A stretch of 59,238 nt of DNA from a virus. Where the stretch lies: IMG/VR virus record IMGVR_UViG_3300016457_000426, positions 1 through 59,238 of that record. One strand, 5' to 3'. This document shows, piece after piece, positions 30,801 through 38,127 of this stretch. How positions within the stretch are numbered: the first letter of the stretch is position 1; the number at the start of each line of letters is the position of its first letter. The notes under the pieces are model-generated. The model saw nothing but the letters and a program-made list of their open reading frames with translations, did not search any database and had not been told where the DNA came from. Position numbers and translations under genes: made by a program.

Positions 30801-32359
30801 ACTTTCCTTTCTTCTCTAGCCTTTTCTCTTTTTACTTCACCTTCAGGAACTATAATCTCTCTCTTTCTTTCTTCAGGAGCTGTCTCAATTTTTGGTTTTT
30901 TTTTGCCCTTTTCATACCTTTCTAAGGTTAATTTTTCTTCAGCGGTTCTAAGGAATGCTGGTTTGGCCTGTATCCGTGCTATCTCGGCAGGAATACCCTC
31001 GGGTGCTACAATTTCTTTTGCAGGAGGTTTTTCTTCTTCTCCCAATACAACAGGTCTTTCTTCTCTATAAGGCTTCTTTTCTGGTTCTACTACTGGTTTT
31101 TTAGGTAATAACTCAGCAACATTAACACGCTCTGGTGGAGGTTTGGCCTGTTCTTCTATAATAAGTTTGTTAATCTCATCATCCAGCCCTAGCCTTTGTA
31201 TTTCGGGATGTTCTTTTAATGCAAATAATTCATCAATACCAAAGGGGTTACCAGCTTCATCTCTACCCCTAGCCAAATCTCTTTTAACCGCAGTTATAAT
31301 AGCTTCCCTTGCTCTTTCTGGTTCTACAACTTCTGCTTCTGGTCTTTCAGCTTTTTTTACAGGAGGTTTTTCTTTTGAAGGCAATGTAGTTTCCTTTATT
31401 TCTTTAACTGCCTGTCTTACTTCTGGTCTTAATTTTTCATTGCTAGAAAGAGCATCAAACTCTTTTTCTATATCTTCAAAACGGCCTTCTCTGTAAGCCT
31501 TCTCTATATTTCTTTGAGCTTTATTAAGTATAGTTCTTTCTATGCCTACTTGAGTTTTTTTAGCTAGCCAAGGTAGCATAGAAAATAACGTCCCTAAGGC
31601 CATACCATGAGCAACGCCTTCTTCTATTTCTTCTTTAGTTGGTAATCTTCCTTCTTTAGATGCCTGATAAGTAGCTTCGGCTGCACCCAAAGCTCCAAAC
31701 TTAGGTATTTGATACCTGCCTCCTAATCTTCCATAGATAACTCCCCATACTAAATTTTCACCTCCTTTCTTTAAGGCACTAATTGTTCTTTCTGGGATAG
31801 TTTCTCCTTCTTTAGCTCCTGCGATAGCACCTCTTATCCCCATTCCCACTGCAAAATCAGGTATTCTAGATAATATTTCTGCTACCCTAGGAATAACCCT
31901 GCTACCTAAAGACAATTTAGTAGCACCACCTGTCATAACATCTAGAGGAAAAGTAGTTCCAAGACTTCCCAAAGTTTCCATAAATTTATATCCTACTTTT
32001 TCCAGTTTACTTTTGGGTTGAGTTCCCCGTTTTATTCTCTGGATTTCTCTTTCAGCAGGTTTAATAAGGCGACTTCCAGGAGAAAAACCTAAAAGTCTAT
32101 TGATACTGGTTGCTGTTTCTAAAGCTCCTGCATAAAATCTTTTAGCTAATCCTTTTACAAAATCCCTTTGCTCTTTTTCAGGGAAAGTAGCCCAAGGTTT
32201 CATTGCGGTAAACGCTGCTTTTTCTAAAACTCCTTCTTTTTGTTCAGAAGCAAAGGGGTCATAATCAACAGGAACTAATTTAAGCCCCTGTGTTTCTGAT
32301 GGTTGTGCGGGTTGCTTTGTTTCTTCAAAAGGGTCGTAATCAACTGGAGTTAATGGCAT
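24845..32359 (-). CDS. Giant polyvalent virion protein with JAB/RadC-like and ART-like domains, 2504 aa
   Basis: The N-terminus twice carries PVDYDPF (about 5-36), a motif I associate with ejected polyvalent phage proteins. Then come long Lys/Glu/Pro-rich linkers (about 330-870), an SH3-like unit (KGEGIATGKIG), an ADP-ribosyltransferase-like segment (FKVYRGELPT, FFTTSKEDAKHYL, YDAVAML; about 935-1150), and a JAMM/RadC-like peptidase (HNHPSGNPSPSLDD, His at about 1446 and 1448). The last third (about 1735-2504) resembles large polyvalent protein-associated domains and includes one hydrophobic segment (about 2180-2210). Such proteins are thought to enter the cell with the DNA and disarm host functions. 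It follows the tail genes and ends LLNYGL. Confidence 0.75.
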   Translation of the reverse strand: MPLTPVDYDPFEETKQPAQPSETQGLKLVPVDYDPFASEQKEGVLEKAAFTAMKPWATFPEKEQRDFVKGLAKRFYAGALETATSINRLLGFSPGSRLIKPAEREIQRIKRGTQPKSKLEKVGYKFMETLGSLGTTFPLDVMTGGATKLSLGSRVIPRVAEILSRIPDFAVGMGIRGAIAGAKEGETIPERTISALKKGGENLVWGVIYGRLGGRYQIPKFGALGAAEATYQASKEGRLPTKEEIEEGVAHGMALGTLFSMLPWLAKKTQVGIERTILNKAQRNIEKAYREGRFEDIEKEFDALSSNEKLRPEVRQAVKEIKETTLPSKEKPPVKKAERPEAEVVEPERAREAIITAVKRDLARGRDEAGNPFGIDELFALKEHPEIQRLGLDDEINKLIIEEQAKPPPERVNVAELLPKKPVVEPEKKPYREERPVVLGEEEKPPAKEIVAPEGIPAEIARIQAKPAFLRTAEEKLTLERYEKGKKKPKIETAPEERKREIIVPEGEVKREKAREERKVTEEKPPAKEVKEKPKPEKKAKPYEGVEPGSAEWMKIWKEHPELQKEMAEIRQKQIIEEGKKEEILPEMQQQANKLKEEIKNNKKKIEKLTQKINRIDPDKKLRSLPDKQQPKKLKSVIAERALLMDKQEKLFRKLGKVEKEIYESSKKGKADKELIKKVNNIRIDLMEKKLTGEQIYQEIDELYKDLCDYRRDGRPFPNELIEKANKLLTKAKKEKALPEIKPEKEPPKEKPPVVPLTKTLYENSYPIELSKASEEFPEHRLGVDYVVKLVDKNTGKVTWASLSEKRARELFPRSFEEKGKEVAKAETEWQPVKDYNKEITEGTHVKWRYKGKEGEGIATGKIGKRKTGFVYHRVKTPEGKTKYMPWTSRAEYWIKAEKEVKPVKETKEIWKISPKEWWEIRSKIPEEKKYDKGDKSFKVYRGELPTITGVRQLSSIRSPEQVLGWEDKRPVAPFEFFTTSKEDAKHYLKRDFSILENYQKRFGKKEGLKTFEILHGHKPRTEGKLKEITIKPRKILDLTPYGTEISYEELAKLVAKENGIELPKNWSWKDVPKKLIEELDKYGFETHHGDLDKVPIWELFRNNMSIVTAELVKIGQRKLYNEHIKGSLFAQWLHKHGYDAVAMLHDTAKGEPVKHIVMLDPHFIEVMNAVKANKTVPSETLWIYGIKPELVKEAKAEVKEKEPIITQPKENLYEVRHPEKKTWYQIKADPETEQWRVIRFEPYETTYEGKKVTINKGIETKFFKSLEEAKKFAQKGIVEKKPEPEKTIKVHEHGEEYIVRDKDYEETASKTRKEILSDLQGLERVISKPPKFIPVSEKTKPAKEGGGVKTIAEGIRKDLIKTGRVDLRGKEIKHPADLAVVAQVYRDPRFETLRIFYMKGNKIVAHEGITNRMPNFVASELSPKFIWEIKNRMKRLGADGYYLVHNHPSGNPSPSLDDINFTLACADKIPGLKHHIIINSGKYGAIKGNGTTYVLPLPGIPKDWVDPLLSPTKPHGLLGFKIKTEKDLALISRSFKDDSKVVTLIYCSGNKIRLIQEVPARLFTNVEQITNYIRGRVREFGTNHVFAVFSGKYEETKDLYNTSTELIRKNILTDAAFSGTTIRQATNIHAEANEIWGLRQIPEYRLGEPIEEYSKRIAWAKEYLERIKAKEGLKKEVKKEPVITKDIAKKTGEVDKIFTPEEPAAMVRISARRLMAERAREIDAIVEATKTSHEWWDRQPVDKQILYIDKMMKGDTDFSEFGKDSKVVKDMAQQHRALLDKAYEIDKSVNERLDYLENYWPGIWKNREKAEAWIQKKLNTTPGYYKHKFYKLMSDGIKAGLEPITTNPQEMVLWRYFSALHHKMRKDFLNEMKAYELLKFKRGFKKPPKGWVVPKDPSLQVFFRGKEGMVRTGEWIMPKEAANIVDKWLSPSLWSRPDNWGKVFKAFMAVKNPFVAVKLGLSGFHFLNVTLSDLTYNVMRLTNNTLKGNIDVALDRFADILTGPVSSLKLGHKAVELWLGKRSIQTDLDKEIVNYLIRAGARYKLSKAYKIGLEDNWKKAIRDFRKKNIIGGTIKLIPAIAEKIQAPLMEWYVPRLKIGAFLKQAKDFTSAHPEVKGAKLDRALQMIWDSMDNNFGQMVYDNLFWNRTVRDLAVASSLSLSWQLGTIREWGGAGLDIKEAIMKKKMPLWTGRIQFSITYPFVVGMIGGLMCYLFTGNPPQELLDYFYPKTGEKNPDGSDERLQLPAMTKEYWVAKAALEKHGIFKGISTVAWHKLNPVISLTLDLFTNQDYFKTEIRDPNAPLLKQAEQVAVFLGTSGLVPISIANFIRHEKISGEKSILPILGIGVAPRYITRTKIQNEIYNLYSKRFQGIKKRGEKYETNQIKAQLRSLLWIAENHHDPERRKKAWAEFVETLKEVKEKNIVLSKRFWKTIRLAPDIRVFSALNDEDQLDLLLKMTPKELTRYLRYAKRRAKYEFLKRKKTKEIQSFTRPKSTTGLLNYGL

Positions 32360-32372
32360 CTTTCTCTCCTAA

Positions 32373-33140
32373 CTAATCAATTCTATACCATTTCCCTTCT
32401 CTTTTAACATACCAATTTCCATCAGGTGCTTTCTTTGCATCTGGATAGCGTTTAAGCACTTCCTCATCACTAAGTTGCCGAGTAGCAGGAGTTTGTTCAG
32501 TAACAGGTTGTTCAATACCAGTAGTTGTAGGTGTCTTTTTAGGCACATATTCTAAAAGAGGACGTGCTATCCCAGTTTCATGCTCAAATACATAAACATC
32601 AGGTATACCAGTTGGGTTAGGAACTTCAACAATTGAATATTTACCTTTTCTTTGTCCTTGCTGTTTCGCCAGTGTTTTATAATAATCTGCAATTGCTTTT
32701 TTCTCCATTTCGGACAATTCCAACTTTTTCCGTTCTAATCCTTCAGACCAATCAGTTCCGTATAAAGCCTCAATTCTTCTTCTTTCAATGCCCTGTGGCC
32801 CCCAGCGTAAAGCACGTTCCGCTGCTTTTCCTGCCTCTATCATTGCTTGACGCCTTGTAGCTTCTTTTTCTCTTTCCATCAATCCTTTTTGGCTTAACCG
32901 CTCCCGAGCAAGTTCGTATTCACCTCTTATCCGTCCATAAGTAGGATATTCTTGGGCCTGCAATTCCTTTATTCTGTATTTTTCTTGAAGCCATTTATTC
33001 CAATCAATTTTATCTAAAGAAGATGGGAATTGTATATAGCTAGGCAAGGAAGTTTCATATGAGCTAGTGCCCTGCGATAACCTTGTTGGTGCTTGTCCTC
33101 CTGCTATTCTCCATTTTTTTGTCCTATATTCAAACGGCAT
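32373..33140 (-). CDS. Virion-associated protein with DGxWYV C-terminus, 255 aa
   Basis: The first 60 residues are polar, about 70-175 is helical with many Arg and Glu, and the end reads LSDEEVLKRYPDAKKAPDGNWYVKREGKWYRID. That end is typical of proteins coded beside giant internal virion proteins in podoviruses and probably mediates contact with them. The gene lies directly before the polyvalent gene and probably belongs to the same ejected set; this is inferred from position. Confidence 0.55.
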   Translation of the reverse strand: MPFEYRTKKWRIAGGQAPTRLSQGTSSYETSLPSYIQFPSSLDKIDWNKWLQEKYRIKELQAQEYPTYGRIRGEYELARERLSQKGLMEREKEATRRQAMIEAGKAAERALRWGPQGIERRRIEALYGTDWSEGLERKKLELSEMEKKAIADYYKTLAKQQGQRKGKYSIVEVPNPTGIPDVYVFEHETGIARPLLEYVPKKTPTTTGIEQPVTEQTPATRQLSDEEVLKRYPDAKKAPDGNWYVKREGKWYRID

Positions 33141-33143
33141 TTT

Positions 33144-34106
33144 TTATCCCTCCTCGTAAAAACTAATTGGGGCTAATTTCCAATCTTGTGAAAAATTTTT
33201 ATCATCCTCCCATGTCTGGGATGTTTTAGAGCTACTAACATTTTTTAATATAGTTGCCCTTTCCCCTTTCTTATAATTAAAAAAATCGGTTGGAGTAACT
33301 TCTTCTGTTTGATGTCTTCTCTGTATTTTATATCTATAATAATCTTTAAATACATCTGGCTCTATTACTTCTTTAATTCTTCCACTGCTATAATATACCG
33401 TATCCATCCAGTTTCCACTGAACAAAAACGGATTGCTTTCTTGGCTTCCCCAAGGCAAATTAGGGAATATTCTAACTCCTAACCCTAAAAACTCTCCAGG
33501 CACAGGCCATTTTATTTCTTTATTCTCTGTTATAAAATATCTTAGCCACCAATGAGGGTTCTGTGGTTTTGGAACTCCTGCGACTTGAGGAGCTAAAGGT
33601 ATAACATTTTCACTTGCTATCCACATCTGATTAAATAATACTCTATTCTCGCCAAATCCTTGGAAAAGGCGATAGGGAATAGGTGGAACAGGCATATTAT
33701 TCCCCTTTTTAACTTGAATGTCCTCTCTAGTGGAAGAATACTCTCCAATAATACCTAACATTTCAATATCACCAAAAGGCATTCCACCAAGAAAATCTAT
33801 CCATCCTATTGTTAAATCGGGCTTATCTGGAATATGAAAAGAAAAATCATTGCTATATGTGGGGAATTCATAACAAGCCATAAACAACTTTTTTTCATTA
33901 TTTATTACAACGGGACTTACTTGTAACTCACTAAACATCGTATCCAAGCTACCCTCTGCTTCCTGTAAAATAAAATCAAGTGCAGGCTCATCAAAAATAA
34001 ACCATGTAGCCTCCAAGTATGGTGCAAATATACCTACTTGAGCATATATATTAACTGCTTCATGTATAAGATCTTCAAATGCTTCGTCAAATTCTTCTTC
34101 TGGCAT
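33144..34106 (-). CDS. Hypothetical virion protein, 320 aa
   Basis: An acidic N-terminal helix (EEEFDEAFEDLIHEAVNIYAQ) is followed by a Trp/Phe/Pro-rich beta-type body (about 45-300). No family is recognised. It stands between the coiled-coil proteins and the ejected-protein genes in the tail block, with short gaps on either side, so a structural role is likely. Confidence 0.6.
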   Translation of the reverse strand: MPEEEFDEAFEDLIHEAVNIYAQVGIFAPYLEATWFIFDEPALDFILQEAEGSLDTMFSELQVSPVVINNEKKLFMACYEFPTYSNDFSFHIPDKPDLTIGWIDFLGGMPFGDIEMLGIIGEYSSTREDIQVKKGNNMPVPPIPYRLFQGFGENRVLFNQMWIASENVIPLAPQVAGVPKPQNPHWWLRYFITENKEIKWPVPGEFLGLGVRIFPNLPWGSQESNPFLFSGNWMDTVYYSSGRIKEVIEPDVFKDYYRYKIQRRHQTEEVTPTDFFNYKKGERATILKNVSSSKTSQTWEDDKNFSQDWKLAPISFYEEG

Positions 34107-34108
34107 CT

Positions 34109-35284
34109 TTACACACTCGCTTGTTGCACTATCCTTTGTTCTAATTCTTCGGTATGAGATACTATACCACGGATTTGATGTTTAGCTGCCCATTTCCTAG
34201 CTTCATTAAGCAGAATCTCATCATCAATTTTCCGTTTCATAACTTCAATATCAGCCAATGATAACTGCTCTAAAAGTTCTTTTTGTTTTTCCACTTCACT
34301 ATCTCTAATAGTTTCTTCTTGTTCTATTGCTGAAATTTGCTGGCCTTTTTCATGTTCAAATATCTCTCTTTCTTTTTGCTGTTCTAAAATCCTTTGATTT
34401 TCTATACTTTCTTTTATTTCCTGCAATGCAGTCACTTCTTCTAAGAGATTATTCCTTTCACTTTCATTTTCTTTTTGCTGTAATATTCTTTGTTGTAATA
34501 ATTCTAATTCAACTTTTAATCGGTTAGTAATCCTATCAAATGCTTTATCTATTTCTCTCCTACGAACTTTATACTTAGTTCTTGTAAGTTCTCTAGTCAC
34601 TATTTCAGCAAATGTAGAAGCTATATCTGCTGCTAACCTAGCTCTGGTAACTTCTACCATTGCCTTTTCAACTTCGGCCTGTGTTTTTCTGTTTTCAGCT
34701 TCTACAACTCTTATATCAGCCAAAACAGCATTCGTCTTTGTCCTTTCAACATCCAGCAAGGCTTTTAAGACATCAAGCTCAACCAGTTTTTTTCTTATTT
34801 TTTCTGTCTCTATTTCTATATCCAATTCTTCTAGTCTTATATCTGTCCTGTCACGCTCAACTTCATATCTTGTTTGCTGATAACTTTTTTCTGCCTCACC
34901 AACTAATCTCGCTGCAACAAATTTAGCATCCATCATAAGCCTTTGAACTTCCAGACCATACTGCAATGTCTGCAATATATAATTATTGGTTTGCTTTTGT
35001 AAGGCTAATATTTTTCTTCTATTCTCAGCTATGGCATCAATATTTGTTTTATCAGTATCAATAGCTGTATATTTATATTCAATAGTTTTTTGTAATTGCT
35101 CCTGCTTTCTATCAAAAACATCATCAATGACTATTAAAAATGTTTCAATCCCAGGCAGTCCAGTTTTATTAATATTTTCTTCCCAATGCTCTAAATAATT
35201 ATTGATGCCCATATAATTTAAATTAATCAGCTTTGTCCATATTGCACTATTTCTTTCTTTTGCTCTATTTTTTTCTTCTGTCAT
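34109..35284 (-). CDS. Long coiled-coil virion protein, 391 aa
   Basis: Residues 60-385 are almost continuous Glu/Lys/Arg/Gln-rich heptads with few prolines, and the N-terminal 60 residues are a small globular part. The next gene upstream (35287) codes for a second such protein with the same design. The two could form a hetero-oligomeric rod, a tail needle or an internal core. No sequence family is recognised. Confidence 0.6.
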   Translation of the reverse strand: MTEEKNRAKERNSAIWTKLINLNYMGINNYLEHWEENINKTGLPGIETFLIVIDDVFDRKQEQLQKTIEYKYTAIDTDKTNIDAIAENRRKILALQKQTNNYILQTLQYGLEVQRLMMDAKFVAARLVGEAEKSYQQTRYEVERDRTDIRLEELDIEIETEKIRKKLVELDVLKALLDVERTKTNAVLADIRVVEAENRKTQAEVEKAMVEVTRARLAADIASTFAEIVTRELTRTKYKVRRREIDKAFDRITNRLKVELELLQQRILQQKENESERNNLLEEVTALQEIKESIENQRILEQQKEREIFEHEKGQQISAIEQEETIRDSEVEKQKELLEQLSLADIEVMKRKIDDEILLNEARKWAAKHQIRGIVSHTEELEQRIVQQASV

Positions 35285-35286
35285 CT

Positions 35287-36507
35287 TTATACTCCTGCAC
35301 TCACTGCTTTAATCTTCTGAGTGATTACAGTCCAGCGTCCAACTCGTTGTATTGTCCAAGCACAATCTCTAATTCTTTGGTCAGTAGAATTAGCCAATTC
35401 TATTAGTTTTGCTATTTGTTCAGTCGTAGCAGATTGGCTTAAAGCAATTCTTTTCTCTTTTATTTCATTTTCATCTTCTACACGAATATCCAGCTTTTTA
35501 ATGTAATTGTCCAATTGAGTAGTGATTTTTTCTTTAGCCAATTCAGTGCGTAATTCTAAAATGGTATCAGTATTTTCTTTGGATAGCTGAGATAAAACAG
35601 TCTGCATATGAGCTTTAGCTATACTTAAAGCATTGGCTGCCTTAATATAATTTAAACGGGCTATTTCCAATTCTTTCTCTTTTTCTGCCCTTTCAATCTC
35701 TGCGTTAGCTTGAGCATCTTTTAAATCTGTTTCTTTATATCCAAGTTTTATTAAAAGTTCTTTCCATTTTGCTTCATTTATAATAGCATCAGCTAACTCT
35801 TGTCTTTTTTCTGCCAGTTTTAAATAATCTGGAATTAGTCCTTTTTTTAATAAAGCTATTTCTTTTTCTATCTCTAAAACTATTTTTAAAGCCTCTGCCC
35901 TTCTTTTTTCGGCAGCAATTACCAGTGCCTCTGCATCAATGGCTTGTTGTAATGGCTCTATTAGTTTCATTTTTTCTTGAGCAGTTTCCATTTTTGCCTC
36001 AGCAAGCTGTAATTCCTTATCAAGTGTCTCTCCTCTTAAACTTTCTATTTTCTGTCTATATTCCCATATCTCGCTATCAATTTGAGCCTTAAATTCAATT
36101 AATTCTGCATTCCTTTTGTTTATCTCCGCCTCTAATCTTCTAATATAGTCTTTGCCTTTTTTAAAATCCTCTTCTAACTTTGCAGTTTCCCATTCTAAAG
36201 CATTTAAAACCCACTGCTTGTATAATTCAAATTCAAGTCTGGCATAATTAACTGCAAGATTTAAACTAAACTCGTCTATATCATATTGTATTTGCCTTTC
36301 TTCATTATAAGTTTGTGCATTGGCTTCTGTTAAAGCCTTTTTGGTTTGTTTAGCCATTTCAATTATACCAGCAAGCATATTCCCAGGGATAAAAGTAAAT
36401 CCCCGTGCAGCCATTGCTGATATTACTTTTTTATAGCCATCATCAAACTCTTTTACTTTACCTTCTTTTTTTTGTAGCCATCTGTAATGTTCTGCGTCCG
36501 TTGCCAT
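35287..36507 (-). CDS. Long coiled-coil virion protein, 406 aa
   Basis: The N-terminal 100 residues contain AARGFTFIPGNMLAGIIEMA and QYDIDEFSLNLAVNYARLEFELYKQW, a helical unit resembling stretches of phage proteins coded near tail fibres. Residues 100-385 are coiled coil. The C-terminus (VGRWTVITQKIKAVSAGV) is basic. It is neighbour and probable partner of the protein at 34109. Confidence 0.6.
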   Translation of the reverse strand: MATDAEHYRWLQKKEGKVKEFDDGYKKVISAMAARGFTFIPGNMLAGIIEMAKQTKKALTEANAQTYNEERQIQYDIDEFSLNLAVNYARLEFELYKQWVLNALEWETAKLEEDFKKGKDYIRRLEAEINKRNAELIEFKAQIDSEIWEYRQKIESLRGETLDKELQLAEAKMETAQEKMKLIEPLQQAIDAEALVIAAEKRRAEALKIVLEIEKEIALLKKGLIPDYLKLAEKRQELADAIINEAKWKELLIKLGYKETDLKDAQANAEIERAEKEKELEIARLNYIKAANALSIAKAHMQTVLSQLSKENTDTILELRTELAKEKITTQLDNYIKKLDIRVEDENEIKEKRIALSQSATTEQIAKLIELANSTDQRIRDCAWTIQRVGRWTVITQKIKAVSAGV

Positions 36508-36510
36508 TGT

Positions 36511-38127
36511 TTAATACCCCAATATAACAGGTTCTATTTCTACAAAATCTAACTTTGAAAAGTCTTTTATAATTACTTTAACTTCTTTGCCCTGTAAAGC
36601 TCTAGGAATAAAAAGTTTCCCTTTAGTAGTATTACCTTCATATTCATTGCTATCTATTTTTACTTTTATTGTCGCATCGTCCTCATTAACAGTTACAGTC
36701 CGTAATCTTTTCTGGTTATTTGTGCCTAGATGCGTAGATATTAATTCAATTCCTGTATGTATTTCCTCTCCATTGTCGCTAGTTCCTTCCAATACATATA
36801 TACCATCTTTATTTGCAGCATAATATTTACCTTGATGTTGGCAGTATGAGTTGAAGTTGTAATTGCTGTATATAGAAGGATTAAAATTAGTTCCGCTTAA
36901 TACCCATGTTTGATAGATGTCTTCAATGTTTTCTCCACCTAATTCTAAACCACCGCTCGCAATAATAGAAACAATAACTGGATAGACAAAGCTAATAATT
37001 GAGTTGCTTGAAAGTTCTAAACCTCCTTTACTGGTTAAAGAATAAGTAAACTCCCCTGGGGTAATAAAAGAGTAATATTCACCTCCGCTTACAGTTATGC
37101 CACCAGAGGCAATGACAGAATAAATTAAATCACGAGGGGTAATAAATTGCTTTCTTGTATTGCTTGAAAAGACAAAACCACCCTCAGCGATTATTTCTTC
37201 TACGGATGGAAGTTGAAAAGTAATATCAGTTGCACTTGAAAAAGATAATCCACCGCTAGCAATAAGTTCAAAGGGAAGCAAGGGTGGTCTTACAAAGTCA
37301 ATATCACTTTCACCATTGACTTTTATTTTTACTATTCCTGTTTTCTCATAGACAGTTGGAGTAACAAATTCATAAACAGTAGTAGCTTTTACTTCAAATC
37401 CGCCTGATGCTGTTACTTCATAAACGGTTGGAGTGGTAAAAGCCTTTTCGCCTTCACCGCCAAACTCCAATCCACCAGTAGCTGTTACAGGATATTCTGT
37501 GAATTGAGAGGCAAGTTCAGCCGTTGGGTCAATGGTAACAGTAATATCTCCTGTTAAGCATATATAAGGCGGTGTTTCAGTAAGAAAAGTTAAATCTGCT
37601 AGACCATAACCAGTATAGGGGTCTCGCCCTGGGATAGGAGTATGATATTGGCTTGTAGGCTCTAATTTAAGAGGAATTTCTCCTACATATCCCCAACTAC
37701 CTACGGTTGAGGCTTCAGGAGTAAGTTTGATGTTTATTTCGCCTTCATAATGAAATTCATTCGCTGTATAATAGCTACCAGTAGGAGCAATACTTACAGG
37801 AATATTAGCATCATAAAGAAAGTCATTATCATCACCATATAAAGTCCTTGTGCCTAGATTAATATTTATTTGCCCATAATAAGCAAAATCAACAAGTATT
37901 TCATGAGACGGAGTAATATTGATAGTAATATTGCCCTGATATACATAATCAGCGTGATAAGATGAATTAGGAGTTAAAGATAAAGAAATAGAACCATTAT
38001 AAACAAATTCGTTACTATCATATACATTTAAAGGTTGGCCATTATGCCAATACTCTAAATGGCCTTCATTGGAAAGTTTATTGACATTAAGAGGTTGTCC
38101 ATCATGCCAATATGATAAAGCGTTCAT
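36511..38127 (-). CDS. Repetitive tail protein with two repeat types, 538 aa
   Basis: The N-terminus holds two copies of YWHxGQPLNV (about 6-15 and 26-35). About six repeats of the form F-x-Y-x-G-x-I-x-I-x-L-x-P follow (about 40-200), then about seven repeats of ASGGLEFxS...F-x-TP (about 215-410). The C-terminal 115 residues (YNFNSYCQHQGKYYAANKDGIYVLEG...NQKRLRTVTV) resemble the end of phage tail-tip proteins. The repeats may form beta strands along a fibre. It overlaps the tailspike gene by one base. Confidence 0.65.
   Translation of the reverse strand: MNALSYWHDGQPLNVNKLSNEGHLEYWHNGQPLNVYDSNEFVYNGSISLSLTPNSSYHADYVYQGNITINITPSHEILVDFAYYGQININLGTRTLYGDDNDFLYDANIPVSIAPTGSYYTANEFHYEGEINIKLTPEASTVGSWGYVGEIPLKLEPTSQYHTPIPGRDPYTGYGLADLTFLTETPPYICLTGDITVTIDPTAELASQFTEYPVTATGGLEFGGEGEKAFTTPTVYEVTASGGFEVKATTVYEFVTPTVYEKTGIVKIKVNGESDIDFVRPPLLPFELIASGGLSFSSATDITFQLPSVEEIIAEGGFVFSSNTRKQFITPRDLIYSVIASGGITVSGGEYYSFITPGEFTYSLTSKGGLELSSNSIISFVYPVIVSIIASGGLELGGENIEDIYQTWVLSGTNFNPSIYSNYNFNSYCQHQGKYYAANKDGIYVLEGTSDNGEEIHTGIELISTHLGTNNQKRLRTVTVNEDDATIKVKIDSNEYEGNTTKGKLFIPRALQGKEVKVIIKDFSKLDFVEIEPVILGY

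Noticed and set aside
30552-31496. Long plus-strand reading frames opposite the polyvalent gene
   Set aside because: They are antisense shadows of Lys/Glu/Pro-rich codons of the giant gene and have no binding sites or protein-like pattern.
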